Source: an uncultured Clostridia bacterium (GTDB lineage: Bacteria > Bacillota > Clostridia > TANB77 > CAG-508). Taken from it: DNA of 64,000 nt. Positions 26,651 through 35,269 of this stretch are shown piece by piece. The position numbers and the translations under genes were made by a program. The notes below the pieces were generated by a model. That model worked only from the letters and a program-made list of their open reading frames with translations, was not told the origin of the DNA and did not search any database. The stretch covers positions 132,341 through 196,340 of the forward strand of contig CAKOTK010000003.1 in NCBI GenBank assembly GCA_934120135.1, given 5' to 3'. The stretch's first letter is position 1, and the number at the start of each line of letters is the position of its first letter.

Positions 26651-27745
26651 GTGATAATTAAAAGTTTTAAAGTAAATAAAAGTTTGATAGGGCTTTGCGT
26701 CAGTTCAATAGCACTAATTGTAATTTTACTAATTTGCTATTTTGTACTTACTACTCCTATTTTACCTGTTAGTGGTCAAACAGAAAAATATATTTATAGC
26801 AATGACGTTGCAGAATCTGAAAAGAAAAAGGATTACATCAAATGGTTTGAATTTAAAGTAAGCTATGAGGTTTTAGATAAGACGTCAAAATTGGATATTA
26901 ACTCACATCAAAAAAACGAAGCTGTAAAGTACAATTGGGTTGAACTTATATCATACTTAGCTTGTAAATATCAAAATAACTTTTCTAAATTCAAACAAGC
27001 TGATTTAGATAAATTAGTGGCAGAATTAAAATCAGGTAAGACAATGGAAGAATTAACTGAAAAAATGAAACTCTATAAATATTATTTTGAGGGCTACGAC
27101 TCTGCCTTGCACGAATTTATAGGCGAATATCAAATCGAAGTAAAAGGCACTGATTCTACTGAAAAAAAGTTTGAAGAAAAGTATGGTTTGAAAGCTTTTG
27201 GTCCAATTGCCAAAGGTTATAGTTTTAGCCATTATGATGACTTTGGTGCTTCTAGATCTTATGGCTATAAAAGGGTACATTTTGGGAATGACCTTATGGG
27301 TAATATTGGTACTCCTGTTATTGCTGTTGAATCTGGTATTGTTGAAGCTGTTGGTTGGAATCAATATGGTGGTTGGAGAGTTGGCATTCGTAGCTTTGAT
27401 AAAAAGCGTTATTATTACTATGCACATTTGAGAAAAAACCATCCTTATGCTGAAAATATTAAAGAAGGGCAAATTATTCAGGCTGGTGATGTTATTGGAT
27501 ACCTTGGAATGACTGGCTATAGTGCAAAAGAAAATGTAAATAATATAAATGTACCTCACTTGCATTTTGGTATTCAGCTTATTTTTGATGAGGTTCAAAA
27601 AGAAGGTCCAAATCAAATTTGGTGTGATTTATATAACCTAGTAAATTTCTTACAAAGAAATCGTAGTGAAGTTTATAAAAGTAATCAAGAAACTAAAGAC
27701 TATAGCAGAAAAATTGATTTTATTGATTCAAGCTTACCAGACTAA
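26651..27745 (+). CDS. Membrane-anchored M23 family metallopeptidase
   Basis: A 364-residue protein with one N-terminal helix (about 12-34), a helical spacer (about 60-180) and a C-terminal M23/LytM domain. The zinc ligands appear as HFGNDLMG (HxxxD) and HLHFG (HxH), with YAHL before them. It likely cleaves peptidoglycan cross-links or scaffolds such cleavage outside the membrane; in a sporulating organism it may be a SpoIIQ-like or cell-wall remodelling enzyme (inference). Start is GTG at 26651 after GGTG. It ends at a bidirectional terminator. Confidence 0.8.
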   Translation: MIIKSFKVNKSLIGLCVSSIALIVILLICYFVLTTPILPVSGQTEKYIYSNDVAESEKKKDYIKWFEFKVSYEVLDKTSKLDINSHQKNEAVKYNWVELISYLACKYQNNFSKFKQADLDKLVAELKSGKTMEELTEKMKLYKYYFEGYDSALHEFIGEYQIEVKGTDSTEKKFEEKYGLKAFGPIAKGYSFSHYDDFGASRSYGYKRVHFGNDLMGNIGTPVIAVESGIVEAVGWNQYGGWRVGIRSFDKKRYYYYAHLRKNHPYAENIKEGQIIQAGDVIGYLGMTGYSAKENVNNINVPHLHFGIQLIFDEVQKEGPNQIWCDLYNLVNFLQRNRSEVYKSNQETKDYSRKIDFIDSSLPD

Positions 27746-27747
27746 TT

Positions 27748-27778
27748 AAGCAGTAGCCATAAAACTACTGCTTATATT
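27748..27778. terminator. Bidirectional terminator
   Basis: 9-bp stem (27748-27756 with 27765-27773) between the convergent M23 and gerW genes; T-rich on the plus side. Confidence 0.75.
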
Positions 27779-28384
27779 TTATTCTAAGTTATCTGGTTCT
27801 TCTGTTTCGTCATATTCATACTCATATTCTATTGGCTCTGGTCTTGGAACTTTTGCATGTTTTGGTTTTGCTTTAGCTTGTGCAGTTACTATTGGCTCTT
27901 CATCTTTTTCTAGTATTTCTTTTACTTGTTTTTTTATTTTCTCCTGATTTTTCATTTCTTCTTTTTTATTTTGCATACTTTTATTCAACATGCAATTGGC
28001 TTTTTCCATTAAATCTGGTACATAGTCTAGTAGTCTATCAATTGCTGAACAATGTTCTACTGGTAATAATTTGACATTATTTTGTTGAACTACTAAAAAT
28101 GCAACTGGTGAAATAGAAACTCCTGCTCCACTTCCTCCACCAAATGGTAACCTATATTGTATTGCTTCCTCTTTTTCTCTCTTAGTGTATTCATCAATTG
28201 TTTCACCTTTAAATTCACTTCCACCTGCTGCAAATCCAAATCCAACTTTTGAAATTGGAATTATTATTATATTATTGCTAGTCTCAATAGGCTCTCCTAT
28301 AATGGTATTTACATCTACCATATCTCTAATACTATTCATAGCTGTAAGCATAAGGTTTTCTATTGGATGTTGTTGATTGCTCAT
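27779..28384 (-). CDS. gerW: GerW/YtfJ family sporulation protein
   Basis: A 201-residue protein. Residues 1-115 are the YtfJ fold: HPIENLMLTAMNSIRDMVDVNTIIGEPI, SKVGFGFAAGGSEF, GGGSGAGVSISPVAFLVV. The family is needed in Bacillus for normal spore germination. The C-terminal 80 residues are an additional charged, Lys/Glu-rich tail ending in a Tyr-Glu run, longer than usual. It overlaps the end of the upstream DUF2953 gene by 53 bases, a pairing typical of ytfI-ytfJ. Confidence 0.85.
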   Translation of the reverse strand: MSNQQHPIENLMLTAMNSIRDMVDVNTIIGEPIETSNNIIIIPISKVGFGFAAGGSEFKGETIDEYTKREKEEAIQYRLPFGGGSGAGVSISPVAFLVVQQNNVKLLPVEHCSAIDRLLDYVPDLMEKANCMLNKSMQNKKEEMKNQEKIKKQVKEILEKDEEPIVTAQAKAKPKHAKVPRPEPIEYEYEYDETEEPDNLE

Positions 28385-28964
28385 TTTTCTTCCTTCCTTT
28401 CTTTATTAAGACAAATATTATATTGATAATATGTACCATTTTTATCTCAATTATACAATTTAAGTTAATTTTGTATAAATTTTTATTATAATAAAGTGGT
28501 TTTATATTATAAATATATCTTTCTTTTTTTAAACTCTTCGCTAAATATGGTAATGCTATTGATATTATTGACGCAATAGTTGCTACCAAAAATGATGTTG
28601 TTACTGGGTTTCTAACTCCTAAGTTTGCATCTAAATTTAAATATGAAATTTTAGGTTGCAATTTTGGTAGTTCTTTTAAGTCTTTTACTTTAAAGTCCTT
28701 TCTAAACTTTTTAAAATCTAGTTTTTCCAATTGCATTTTCGAGTACATTTTTCTAACCTTTTTGTCATTTAGTCTAAACCATATCCATTTAATTTTATTG
28801 CCTAAATATAACGAAAATATTATTGCATACTCATTTGTATTTTTAGGTTCCATATTTGACACACTTAAGTTTTTTATTTGTATATGTAGTGTTGAGGCTA
28901 TTACTAAAGTTATAATAGTTATTAGTAATACTAGTATTCCAAGCAAAATTAAAACTAATATCAT
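28332..28964 (-). CDS. DUF2953 (YtfI-like) protein
   Basis: A 210-residue protein with an N-terminal membrane helix (about 1-25), the DUF2953 body (IIFSLYLGNKIKWIWFRL; NLGVRNPVTTSFLVATIASIISI with a second membrane segment) and a Lys-rich end. The family sits beside ytfJ/gerW in spore formers and has no known activity. Its stop is 53 bases inside gerW, so the two are co-translated or coupled. Confidence 0.75.
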   Translation of the reverse strand: MILVLILLGILVLLITIITLVIASTLHIQIKNLSVSNMEPKNTNEYAIIFSLYLGNKIKWIWFRLNDKKVRKMYSKMQLEKLDFKKFRKDFKVKDLKELPKLQPKISYLNLDANLGVRNPVTTSFLVATIASIISIALPYLAKSLKKERYIYNIKPLYYNKNLYKINLNCIIEIKMVHIINIIFVLIKKGRKKNEQSTTSNRKPYAYSYE

Positions 28965-29016
28965 GATAACCTCCTTTTGAAGTTATTTGATATTAGTTTT
29001 TCCATTTTTTCTATTT

Positions 29017-29772
29017 TTAAACAGTTTTTTTAGCCTTTTCTACAGTGATGTCTCCAAATAGTTCTTCTTGATTTGTAACCACTTTGCTTCTTCTTGATAG
29101 TTCTAAAAGTCCTGTAAAAGCTGTCATTACTTCTTGTTTGTTGCATTGTTTTAATGAAAATAGTTTATTGAATACAAATTTATTTTTACGAATAAGCTCT
29201 CTAAACATTACTTTTACTTTGCTCTCAACAGTATATGTATCAGTAATTGCAATCTTTTCAATATTCTTAGCATTTTGATTTAGTTTTTGTGCATTTTTTT
29301 CTATTACATTTTTATACATTTCAGAAATCATTTCTTTTGTGTATGTTGCCTCTAGTTTTTGTTTTGGCAATTCTATTACTTCTGGATTTTTAAATATCTT
29401 TTTCGAATTGTTTTCTGCACATTCTTTCAAGGTTTTAGTAATTTCTTTATATTTCTTGTACTCTATAATCCTTCTTAAAAGTTCCTCTTCTGTTAATTCT
29501 TTTTCATCTTCAACATCATTTGGCAAAAGTGTTTTTGACTTTAAATATAATAAAGTAGATGCCATTATTAAAAACTCACTTGCTATCTCTAAGTTAAGCT
29601 CTTCCATGGCATTTAAATATGCTATGTATTGGTCTGTAATTTCACTAATTTTTATATCACAAATATCCATTTTGTTTTTATCAATTAAGTGACATAACAA
29701 ATCTAGTGGTCCTTCAAAATTTTCCACCTTTACTTTATATTTATTTGTTTCTAATGTTAATACGTTTTGCAT
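29017..29772 (-). CDS. scpA: Segregation and condensation protein A
   Basis: The 251-residue kleisin of the Smc complex: VENFEGPLDLLCHLIDKNKMDICDI at the N-terminus (Smc-binding), ASEFLIMASTLLYLKSKTLLP, and a C-terminal winged-helix part (VMFRELIRKNKFVFNKLFSL, VTAFxGLLELSRRSKVV-like). It bridges the Smc heads for chromosome segregation. The usual partner scpB does not follow; DUF2953 comes directly after. It lies 10 bases after recX in the same direction. Confidence 0.93.
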   Translation of the reverse strand: MQNVLTLETNKYKVKVENFEGPLDLLCHLIDKNKMDICDIKISEITDQYIAYLNAMEELNLEIASEFLIMASTLLYLKSKTLLPNDVEDEKELTEEELLRRIIEYKKYKEITKTLKECAENNSKKIFKNPEVIELPKQKLEATYTKEMISEMYKNVIEKNAQKLNQNAKNIEKIAITDTYTVESKVKVMFRELIRKNKFVFNKLFSLKQCNKQEVMTAFTGLLELSRRSKVVTNQEELFGDITVEKAKKTV

Positions 29773-29782
29773 ATATTTCCCC

Positions 29783-30244
29783 TTATTCTAATGTTTCAAA
29801 TGCTTCTCTAATATTTTCTGAAGAGTAACCTTTTCTGTATAAAAACTGTTCAATTTCTTCTTTTTCCATTTGAGTTTGCTTTTTTATTATAATTTTTCTA
29901 GCACAATTTATCTCATATTCTAATATTTCGTCTTCATGCTTTTCAAAATATGTGTCTATTATATCACTACTAAGTCCTTTTGCATATAGTTTATTTCTCA
30001 TTTCTTTTATAGACAATGTATTTATAGCCATAAACTCATTAACTGCTCTTTCTATGTAGTTTTCGTCATTTATATATCCAATTTCTTTTAAATGTTCAAT
30101 AACATCTTCTAATAAGTTTTGGTCAACAGAAGAAGAGAACTTCTGAATTACTTCTCTTTCAGTTCTCTTCTTATATATTATATACTTTAATACTTTAGTT
30201 TTTAATTTATCAAATTCTTCTATATTATCGTACAATGTTTTCAC
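29783..30244 (-). CDS. recX: RecX family regulator
   Basis: A 153-residue all-helical protein with RecX three-helix repeats: YIIYKKRTEREVIQKF, LKEIGYINDENYIERAVNEF, KGLSSDIIDTYFE and a C-terminal LYRKGYSSENIREAFE. RecX limits or edits RecA filaments. The start is GTG at 30244, three bases past the recA stop, so the pair is translated together. Length is in the short range for the family. Confidence 0.88.
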   Translation of the reverse strand: MKTLYDNIEEFDKLKTKVLKYIIYKKRTEREVIQKFSSSVDQNLLEDVIEHLKEIGYINDENYIERAVNEFMAINTLSIKEMRNKLYAKGLSSDIIDTYFEKHEDEILEYEINCARKIIIKKQTQMEKEEIEQFLYRKGYSSENIREAFETLE

Positions 30245-30247
30245 CTA

Positions 30248-31315
30248 TTATTCTTCATCATCTGATGGCTCAGTATCTTGTTCAGGATCGTTTTCTTCTT
30301 CACCTAAGCTTTTTTCAAAAGCTTTTTCATAGTTTGCTCTAATTTTTCCTTCTATCTCTTCAGCTACTTTTGGATTTTTAGCCAAGTAATCTTTAACATT
30401 TTCTCTACCTTGTCCAATTCTATCTCCATTATAGCTAAACCATGAACCACTTTTTTCTACTATATCTAAGTTAACAGCGGCATCTAGTATGTTACCTTCT
30501 TTAGAAATTCCTTTTCCATATATTATATCAAATTCTGCCTCTCTAAATGGTGGAGCTACTTTGTTTTTAACTACTTTTACTCTTGTACGGTTACCTATAA
30601 CTTCTCCATCTTGTTTTAAGCTTTCTATTCTTCTAATATCTAGTCTAACTGAAGAATAGAATTTTAAAGCTCTACCACCAGGTGTTGTTTCTGGATTTCC
30701 AAACATAACGCCAACTTTTTCTCTTAATTGGTTTATAAATACAATTACACATTTTGATTTGTTAATTACACCTGCTAATTTTCTCAATGCTTGTGACATC
30801 AATCTTGCTTGAAGACCAACATGTGCATCTCCCATATCTCCATCAATCTCTGCTTTTGGTACCAAAGCTGCAACTGAGTCTACAACTATAATATCAAGTG
30901 CACCACTTCTAACTAAAGCTTCTGCAATTTCTAATGCTTGTTCACCAGTATCTGGTTGAGAAACTATAAGTTCATCTATATTAACGCCTAGATGTTTTGC
31001 ATAAACTGGATCTAAAGCGTGTTCTGCATCAATAAATGCTGCTTCTCCACCCATTTTTTGTGCTTCTGCAATTAAATGTAATGCTAAAGTAGTTTTACCA
31101 GAAGACTCTGGTCCAAATACTTCTATAATTCTACCTCTTGGAATACCACCAATTCCTAAGGCTATATCTAAACTTAAAGCTCCTGTTGGTATAGCTTCTA
31201 CATTCATTGCTGTGTAGTCTCCTAATTTCATAACAGAACCTTTACCAAATTGTTTTTCAATTTGTCCTAGTGCTGCTTCTAGTGCTTTCATTTTTTCTGA
31301 ATTATCTTTACTCAT
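30248..31315 (-). CDS. recA: Recombinase RecA
   Basis: The 355-residue recombinase: GPESSGKTTLALH (Walker A), DIIVVDSVAALVPKAEI (Walker B), the L1/L2 DNA loops (DAHVGLQARLMSQALRKLAG; FINQLREKVGVMFGNPETTPGGRALKF) and an acidic C-terminal tail rich in Glu/Asp. It carries strand exchange and SOS signalling. It heads the recA-recX-scpA-DUF2953-gerW run. An imperfect LexA-like sequence near the -10 region was noted but not accepted. Confidence 0.98.
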   Translation of the reverse strand: MSKDNSEKMKALEAALGQIEKQFGKGSVMKLGDYTAMNVEAIPTGALSLDIALGIGGIPRGRIIEVFGPESSGKTTLALHLIAEAQKMGGEAAFIDAEHALDPVYAKHLGVNIDELIVSQPDTGEQALEIAEALVRSGALDIIVVDSVAALVPKAEIDGDMGDAHVGLQARLMSQALRKLAGVINKSKCVIVFINQLREKVGVMFGNPETTPGGRALKFYSSVRLDIRRIESLKQDGEVIGNRTRVKVVKNKVAPPFREAEFDIIYGKGISKEGNILDAAVNLDIVEKSGSWFSYNGDRIGQGRENVKDYLAKNPKVAEEIEGKIRANYEKAFEKSLGEEENDPEQDTEPSDDEE

Positions 31316-31408
31316 TATTTATTCCTCCTAAATATTATAAACGTTTGTTTGTGTTTATTATATATTATTATTTTTATTTGTCAAGCATTTTTTTATAATT
31401 TTTTAATT

Positions 31409-32995
31409 TTATTGTCTATACCAGTTAGAAAAATTGTAAAAAATACTGTAACAGTTTGGCTTTACATCGCCCATTAAATCTGTAGAATATGCCATCATAT
31501 CATTATTATAATATAAGCCTATATATGGAACTTGCTCATTACAAATTCCAAAAATTTTAGCATATCTTTCTTTTAATTGTTCTTGATCTGTAATATTATT
31601 TATTTCATTTATAGCAGAAATAATTTCATCATTTTTATAATTAGACAAATTATTTTCTCCTAAAAAGTAGCTTAAATCTGGTGCTATTGATGTATATACT
31701 CCAGTTAATATCATTTCATAATTTTTATCATTCAAGTATTGTTTATATTGTGAATCTGATACTTGTTTTATATTGATTTTTATTCCAAATAACTCTAGTT
31801 GGTCTTGTATTGCTTGCACAACTTTAACCCTTTGACTATTACTCTTACTTACAGCAAAATCAATATTTATTGTTTTAGTAACTCCATCTATTTCTTTTTG
31901 CCAAAGTCCATATTCATATTTCCAACCTGCATTTTGTAAAATCTCTTTTGCTTTTTCAGTATTAGTTTTGTTAGATATTTCAATATCTTTTAATAAATAG
32001 CTGTTATTTATCAAAGGATAATTTGCCACTGTAACTTTGTTTTCTAAAGTTGATGTTACTATTTTTTCTTTGTCAATAACTTTGCTAATAGCTTGTCTTA
32101 CTTCTAGATATTGTAAAATAGTATTTTGACAATTTAATGCTATATAGTCGTATTCTCTGTTTGCAAATACCTTTTTATTATATCCCATACTTCCTATATA
32201 TTCTTCTGCATTATTATTGCTAGTATGAATTAAATCAATACTTCCTAATTTAAATGCATTATATTCTTTCCCTCTAGTATCATATAAATTTATATATATT
32301 GTTTTTATATTAGCATTTTCTGTATCAATATTTCTCCAATTTTCATTTTTACTAAGTTCAATTTTGTCTGTTTGTATCTTAGCAATTTTGTATTGCCCAG
32401 TTCCTAAAGGTATTGTATTTGAATTTAAGCTAGTTGATTTATATTGCTTTGATGATATTATAGGGAATATTAAGTTATATTCAAAAAATGGTTCTGTTTG
32501 TTTTAATTCAATTCTAACAGTATTTTCGTCTACTACTTCCACATCTTTTATATTCTTAACATTTGAATAATATACAGACTTTGTTTGGCTTTGTAGTTTA
32601 GTAACTGAAAATTTAACATCTTCTGCTGTAAACTTGCTCCCGTCATGCCATTGTATATTTTCGTTTAGTTTAATTACATATGTTTTATCTCCAATTTTTG
32701 ACCACTCTTTTGCTAAACATTCAGACACTTTGTAATCTTCAGTTATACTAAGTAATGGTTCAAATATAAGCTGATCTATATAAATTGCTTCTTGGTTGTT
32801 AGTTACATATGGATGTATGCTGTCAAAGTTTGAAATTCCTAACCTTATATTTGTAATCATATCTACTGTTTGGTATAATATTTCTTTTTCCTCTTGCTGT
32901 TCATCTTTTGTGTTATGCATTACAACATACACTACTCCAGCTATTATAAATAATATAAATATTACAATTATAATTTTTAATGATTTTGCCTTCAT
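31409..32995 (-). CDS. Family 5 peptide/oligopeptide-binding protein, orphan
   Basis: A 528-residue OppA/DppA-type binding protein: an N-terminal membrane helix (about 5-27), then the SBP_bac_5 fold (LIFEPLLSITEDYKVSECLAKEW, WHDGSKFTAEDVKFSV, the hinge PLGTGQYKI, VRQAISKVIDKEKIV, and the long C-terminal lobe). No Cys follows the helix, so it seems anchored by the signal helix rather than as a lipoprotein. No permease or ATPase genes are nearby. It may capture peptides for a transporter encoded elsewhere or act as a sensor. Confidence 0.85.
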   Translation of the reverse strand: MKAKSLKIIIVIFILFIIAGVVYVVMHNTKDEQQEEKEILYQTVDMITNIRLGISNFDSIHPYVTNNQEAIYIDQLIFEPLLSITEDYKVSECLAKEWSKIGDKTYVIKLNENIQWHDGSKFTAEDVKFSVTKLQSQTKSVYYSNVKNIKDVEVVDENTVRIELKQTEPFFEYNLIFPIISSKQYKSTSLNSNTIPLGTGQYKIAKIQTDKIELSKNENWRNIDTENANIKTIYINLYDTRGKEYNAFKLGSIDLIHTSNNNAEEYIGSMGYNKKVFANREYDYIALNCQNTILQYLEVRQAISKVIDKEKIVTSTLENKVTVANYPLINNSYLLKDIEISNKTNTEKAKEILQNAGWKYEYGLWQKEIDGVTKTINIDFAVSKSNSQRVKVVQAIQDQLELFGIKINIKQVSDSQYKQYLNDKNYEMILTGVYTSIAPDLSYFLGENNLSNYKNDEIISAINEINNITDQEQLKERYAKIFGICNEQVPYIGLYYNNDMMAYSTDLMGDVKPNCYSIFYNFSNWYRQ

Positions 32996-33060
32996 TGCCC
33001 ACTCTCCTTTTGCTCCCTAATTGTATAATATATTTTAGTCTTTTTCAATGATTTAAAACA

Positions 33061-33096
33061 AAAAGCACAAAAATATACTTAAATATATTTCTGTGC
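33061..33096 (-). terminator. Terminator after spoVS
   Basis: Minus-strand stem with GCACA and TGTGC outer arms and AT inner pairs (33065-33096), followed by five T. Confidence 0.75.
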
Positions 33097-33124
33097 CCCT
33101 ATATAAATTTAATTTTAAACTAAA

Positions 33125-33388
33125 TTATTTTCTTGATTCAACAATCAGCTTAATGCCTGTTCTGTCCTCCCCTTCAACTTCTACCTCTGCAAACGCTGGT
33201 ATACATACCAAATCCACTCCTGCTGGTGCTACAAAGCCTCTTGCTATTGCAACAGCTTTAACTGCTTGATTTAATGCTCCAGCTCCAATTGCTTGCATTT
33301 CTGCTTTGTTTGATTCCTTTACCAAACCAGCTATTGCTCCTGCAACTGAGTTTGGATTTGATTTTGATGAGATTTTTAAAACTTCCAT
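33125..33388 (-). CDS. spoVS: Stage V sporulation protein S
   Basis: An 87-residue protein matching SpoVS along its full length: MEVLKISSKSNPNSVAGAIA, GAGALNQAVKAVAIARGFV, CIPAFAEVEVEGEDRTGIKLIV. The fold is a small Alba-like domain thought to bind nucleic acid; it is needed for spore coat and cortex maturation in Bacillus. A GTTC-3-GAAC palindrome (33414-33426) lies 26 bases upstream of the start and could be an operator. The ymdB-like gene is upstream in the same direction. Confidence 0.97.
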   Translation of the reverse strand: MEVLKISSKSNPNSVAGAIAGLVKESNKAEMQAIGAGALNQAVKAVAIARGFVAPAGVDLVCIPAFAEVEVEGEDRTGIKLIVESRK

Positions 33389-33536
33389 TTTTGCCTCCTA
33401 AATTTTTATTTTTTGTTCTGTGAACAGTTATAGTTATATTACAATTTCCAAATTTTGTCTAGTAGTTTTTGGAAAAAAGTGGAAGTTTTTTCTTTCATTT
33501 TTTTACATTATTTGTCATTTTTGTGTCGAATTTATT

Positions 33537-34316
33537 CTATTTAATCAAAAGTCTTTCAACTTTTTCAGCTTTTCCTGTTTGGTCATTTAATTCAAATATG
33601 CATCCATTAAGCATACAAGAGCCCTCTGCCAACTTGTATCTTTCTGGTAATGATGTAACAAATCTTTTTACCGATTCTTCTACCCCCATACCAATAACCG
33701 AATTTACTGGTCCTGTCATTCCCAAATCAGTTATATATGCTGTTCCTTGTTCTGTTATTTGTTCATCCGCAGTTTGCACATGTGTGTGTGTTCCAAATAA
33801 TATATTTACTTTTCCATCTAAGAAATGTCTCATAGCAATCTTTTCAGCTGTTGCTTCTGCATGAAAATCTAACACTATTATATCTGCTTCTTTTGATAGT
33901 TTATCAACTAAATTTTCAGCAACAGTAAATGGATTTTCTGATAAGACATTCATATCAGTTCTTCCAATTAAGTTCATAACAACAATGTTTTTATCCTTAC
34001 ATTTGCATATTGCATAACCTTTTCCTGGTACTCCTTTAGAATAGTTTGCAGGTCTAATTAGCTTTGGATGATTTATAAACTGAAATATATCTTTTTTGGC
34101 CCAAGTATGGTTTCCCATTGTAACTACATCTATTGGCAATTTTAATAAATCATTCCAGTTTTTAAAAGTAATTCCCATTCCTCCTGCAACATTTTCTGCA
34201 TTTACTATTACAAAATCTATTTGTGCTTCTTCTTTTAATTTTGGTAAAACTTGTTTTAATTTATCTAATCCATTTTCTCCTACTAAATCTCCAACTGCTA
34301 GTACTTTCATTTGCAT
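33537..34316 (-). CDS. ymdB: YmdB-like metallophosphoesterase
   Basis: About 260 residues of the TIGR00282 family: VLAVGDLVGENG (first metal motif), VNAENVAGGMG, VTMGNHTWAKK (GNH motif), the LDFHAEATAEKIAMRHFLDG block and GTHTHVQTADEQI (HxH). In Bacillus the protein cleaves 2',3'-cyclic nucleotides and affects biofilm genes. RNase Y (rny), its frequent neighbour, is absent from this locus. The start is set at ATG 34316, 5 bases after AAAGG. Confidence 0.9.
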   Translation of the reverse strand: MQMKVLAVGDLVGENGLDKLKQVLPKLKEEAQIDFVIVNAENVAGGMGITFKNWNDLLKLPIDVVTMGNHTWAKKDIFQFINHPKLIRPANYSKGVPGKGYAICKCKDKNIVVMNLIGRTDMNVLSENPFTVAENLVDKLSKEADIIVLDFHAEATAEKIAMRHFLDGKVNILFGTHTHVQTADEQITEQGTAYITDLGMTGPVNSVIGMGVEESVKRFVTSLPERYKLAEGSCMLNGCIFELNDQTGKAEKVERLLIK

Positions 34317-34392
34317 CAATTCCTTTCTAGGATATGTTTTATATGGTATATTATAAACTTAATTGCTAAAGTTAGTCAAGTGGGAGTTAGAG

Positions 34393-34707
34393 TTATAACT
34401 TATTTAAGTAATTTTGGTATTTATTGAAAATATGTAAAATAAATATTTGATATGTGTCGTTTCTGACTTCATATATGATAACAAAATTATTGATTAAAAG
34501 TTTTCTAAGATTTCTATTTTTAAATTTTGATTTAAATATTCTTGAATATCTTTCTGGTAGATATTGTAGACTTAAAATTTTATTTCTTATTTTTTTATAT
34601 TTTTCATTTGCAATTTTCGGCTCTTGAAGATAATTCGCTATATAGCTATAAATGTCTAATAATTCTTCTTCAAAAGCCTTTGTAGTTTTTATATTGTATT
34701 TATTCAT
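34393..34707 (-). CDS. RelE/ParE-type toxin
   Basis: A 104-residue protein with the RelE/ParE fold pattern: an N-terminal strand, two helices (KAFEEELLDIYSYIANYLQEP; YKKIRNKILSLQYLPERYSR), then LRKLLINNFVIIYEVRNDTYQIFILHIFNK, the typical end. Such toxins cut mRNA on the ribosome or inhibit gyrase; which one cannot be read from the sequence. Its start overlaps the antitoxin by 8 bases, the usual antitoxin-first operon. Confidence 0.85.
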   Translation of the reverse strand: MNKYNIKTTKAFEEELLDIYSYIANYLQEPKIANEKYKKIRNKILSLQYLPERYSRIFKSKFKNRNLRKLLINNFVIIYEVRNDTYQIFILHIFNKYQNYLNKL

Positions 34708-35032
34708 TTATATTGTACTTTTCCTCCATTTCTTGAAAGAAATTTTGGGCTGGTCTATAGTTGCCATTTTCTATATCTGCTAGTCCTTTTTCTATTTTTT
34801 CATAAATGTCCTTTTTAAAGCTTTCGAAATCGTCAAATTTTTCATTAAACTGTTTATTAATTAAGTCTTCTATCCTCTTTTCTTCATATTGCTCATATGC
34901 TTCATTGCTTAATAACACTAAATCATTGTATCCATTTTTTGTAATATATATTGGTTCATTAGTTGCATGACACAACTTTGATATTTCATTATAGTTATTT
35001 CTTAGATCTGCACAAGGTCTAATTAATGCCAT
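34700..35032 (-). CDS. Phd/YefM-type antitoxin
   Basis: A 110-residue antitoxin: the N-terminal Phd/YefM DNA-binding fold (ALIRPCADLRNNYNEISKLC; PIYITKNGYNDLVLLSNEAYEQYE) and a C-terminal Lys/Glu-rich segment of about 55 residues that would wrap the toxin. It also represses its own operon. A good promoter lies at 35063-35091, and a perfect inverted repeat (35111-35144) lies further upstream. AGGAGG precedes the start. Confidence 0.88.
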   Translation of the reverse strand: MALIRPCADLRNNYNEISKLCHATNEPIYITKNGYNDLVLLSNEAYEQYEEKRIEDLINKQFNEKFDDFESFKKDIYEKIEKGLADIENGNYRPAQNFFQEMEEKYNINE

Positions 35033-35062
35033 TTAAAATTCCTCCTTTAAAAATATATACAG

Positions 35063-35091
35063 ATTATATCAAAATTTTATCATTAGTACAA
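35063..35091 (-). promoter_or_regulatory. Promoter of the toxin-antitoxin operon
   Basis: TTGTAC (35091-35086), 17-base spacer, TATAAT (35068-35063) on the minus strand, 31 bases before the antitoxin start. Confidence 0.65.
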
Positions 35092-35110
35092 TAGAAAATT
35101 TAATATTTTT

Positions 35111-35144
35111 TACTAAATTTCTAGCTTTATGTAGAAATTTAGTA
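35111..35144. promoter_or_regulatory. 13-bp perfect inverted repeat
   Basis: Perfect arms 35111-35123 and 35132-35144 with an 8-base loop, directly before a TATAAT (35145-35150) likely used for tRNA-Leu. It may be an operator for the divergent toxin-antitoxin unit or for the tRNA promoter. Confidence 0.4.
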
Positions 35145-35162
35145 TATAATTGTAATGTTCAT

Positions 35163-35247
35163 GCGAATATGCTGGAACTGGCAGACAGGCACGTTTGAGG
35201 GGCGTGTGCAATATTGCGTGTGGGTTCAAGTCCCACTATTCGCACCA
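35163..35247 (+). tRNA. tRNA-Leu (anticodon GAG), CCA encoded
   Basis: Acceptor stem 35163-35169 pairs with 35237-35243, then ACCA. The anticodon loop TTGAGGG has stem CACGT/GCGTG; anticodon GAG reads Leu. It has the long variable arm of a class II tRNA and the T loop GGTTCAAGTCC. Confidence 0.96.
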
Positions 35248-35269
35248 AATTTGTTTTAGGGGGAATATT

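Noticed and set aside
31334..31350. LexA-like box near the recA -10 region
   Set aside because: AAAC-N4-GTTT deviates from GAAC-N4-GTTC at both ends and no lexA context is visible; I did not call it.
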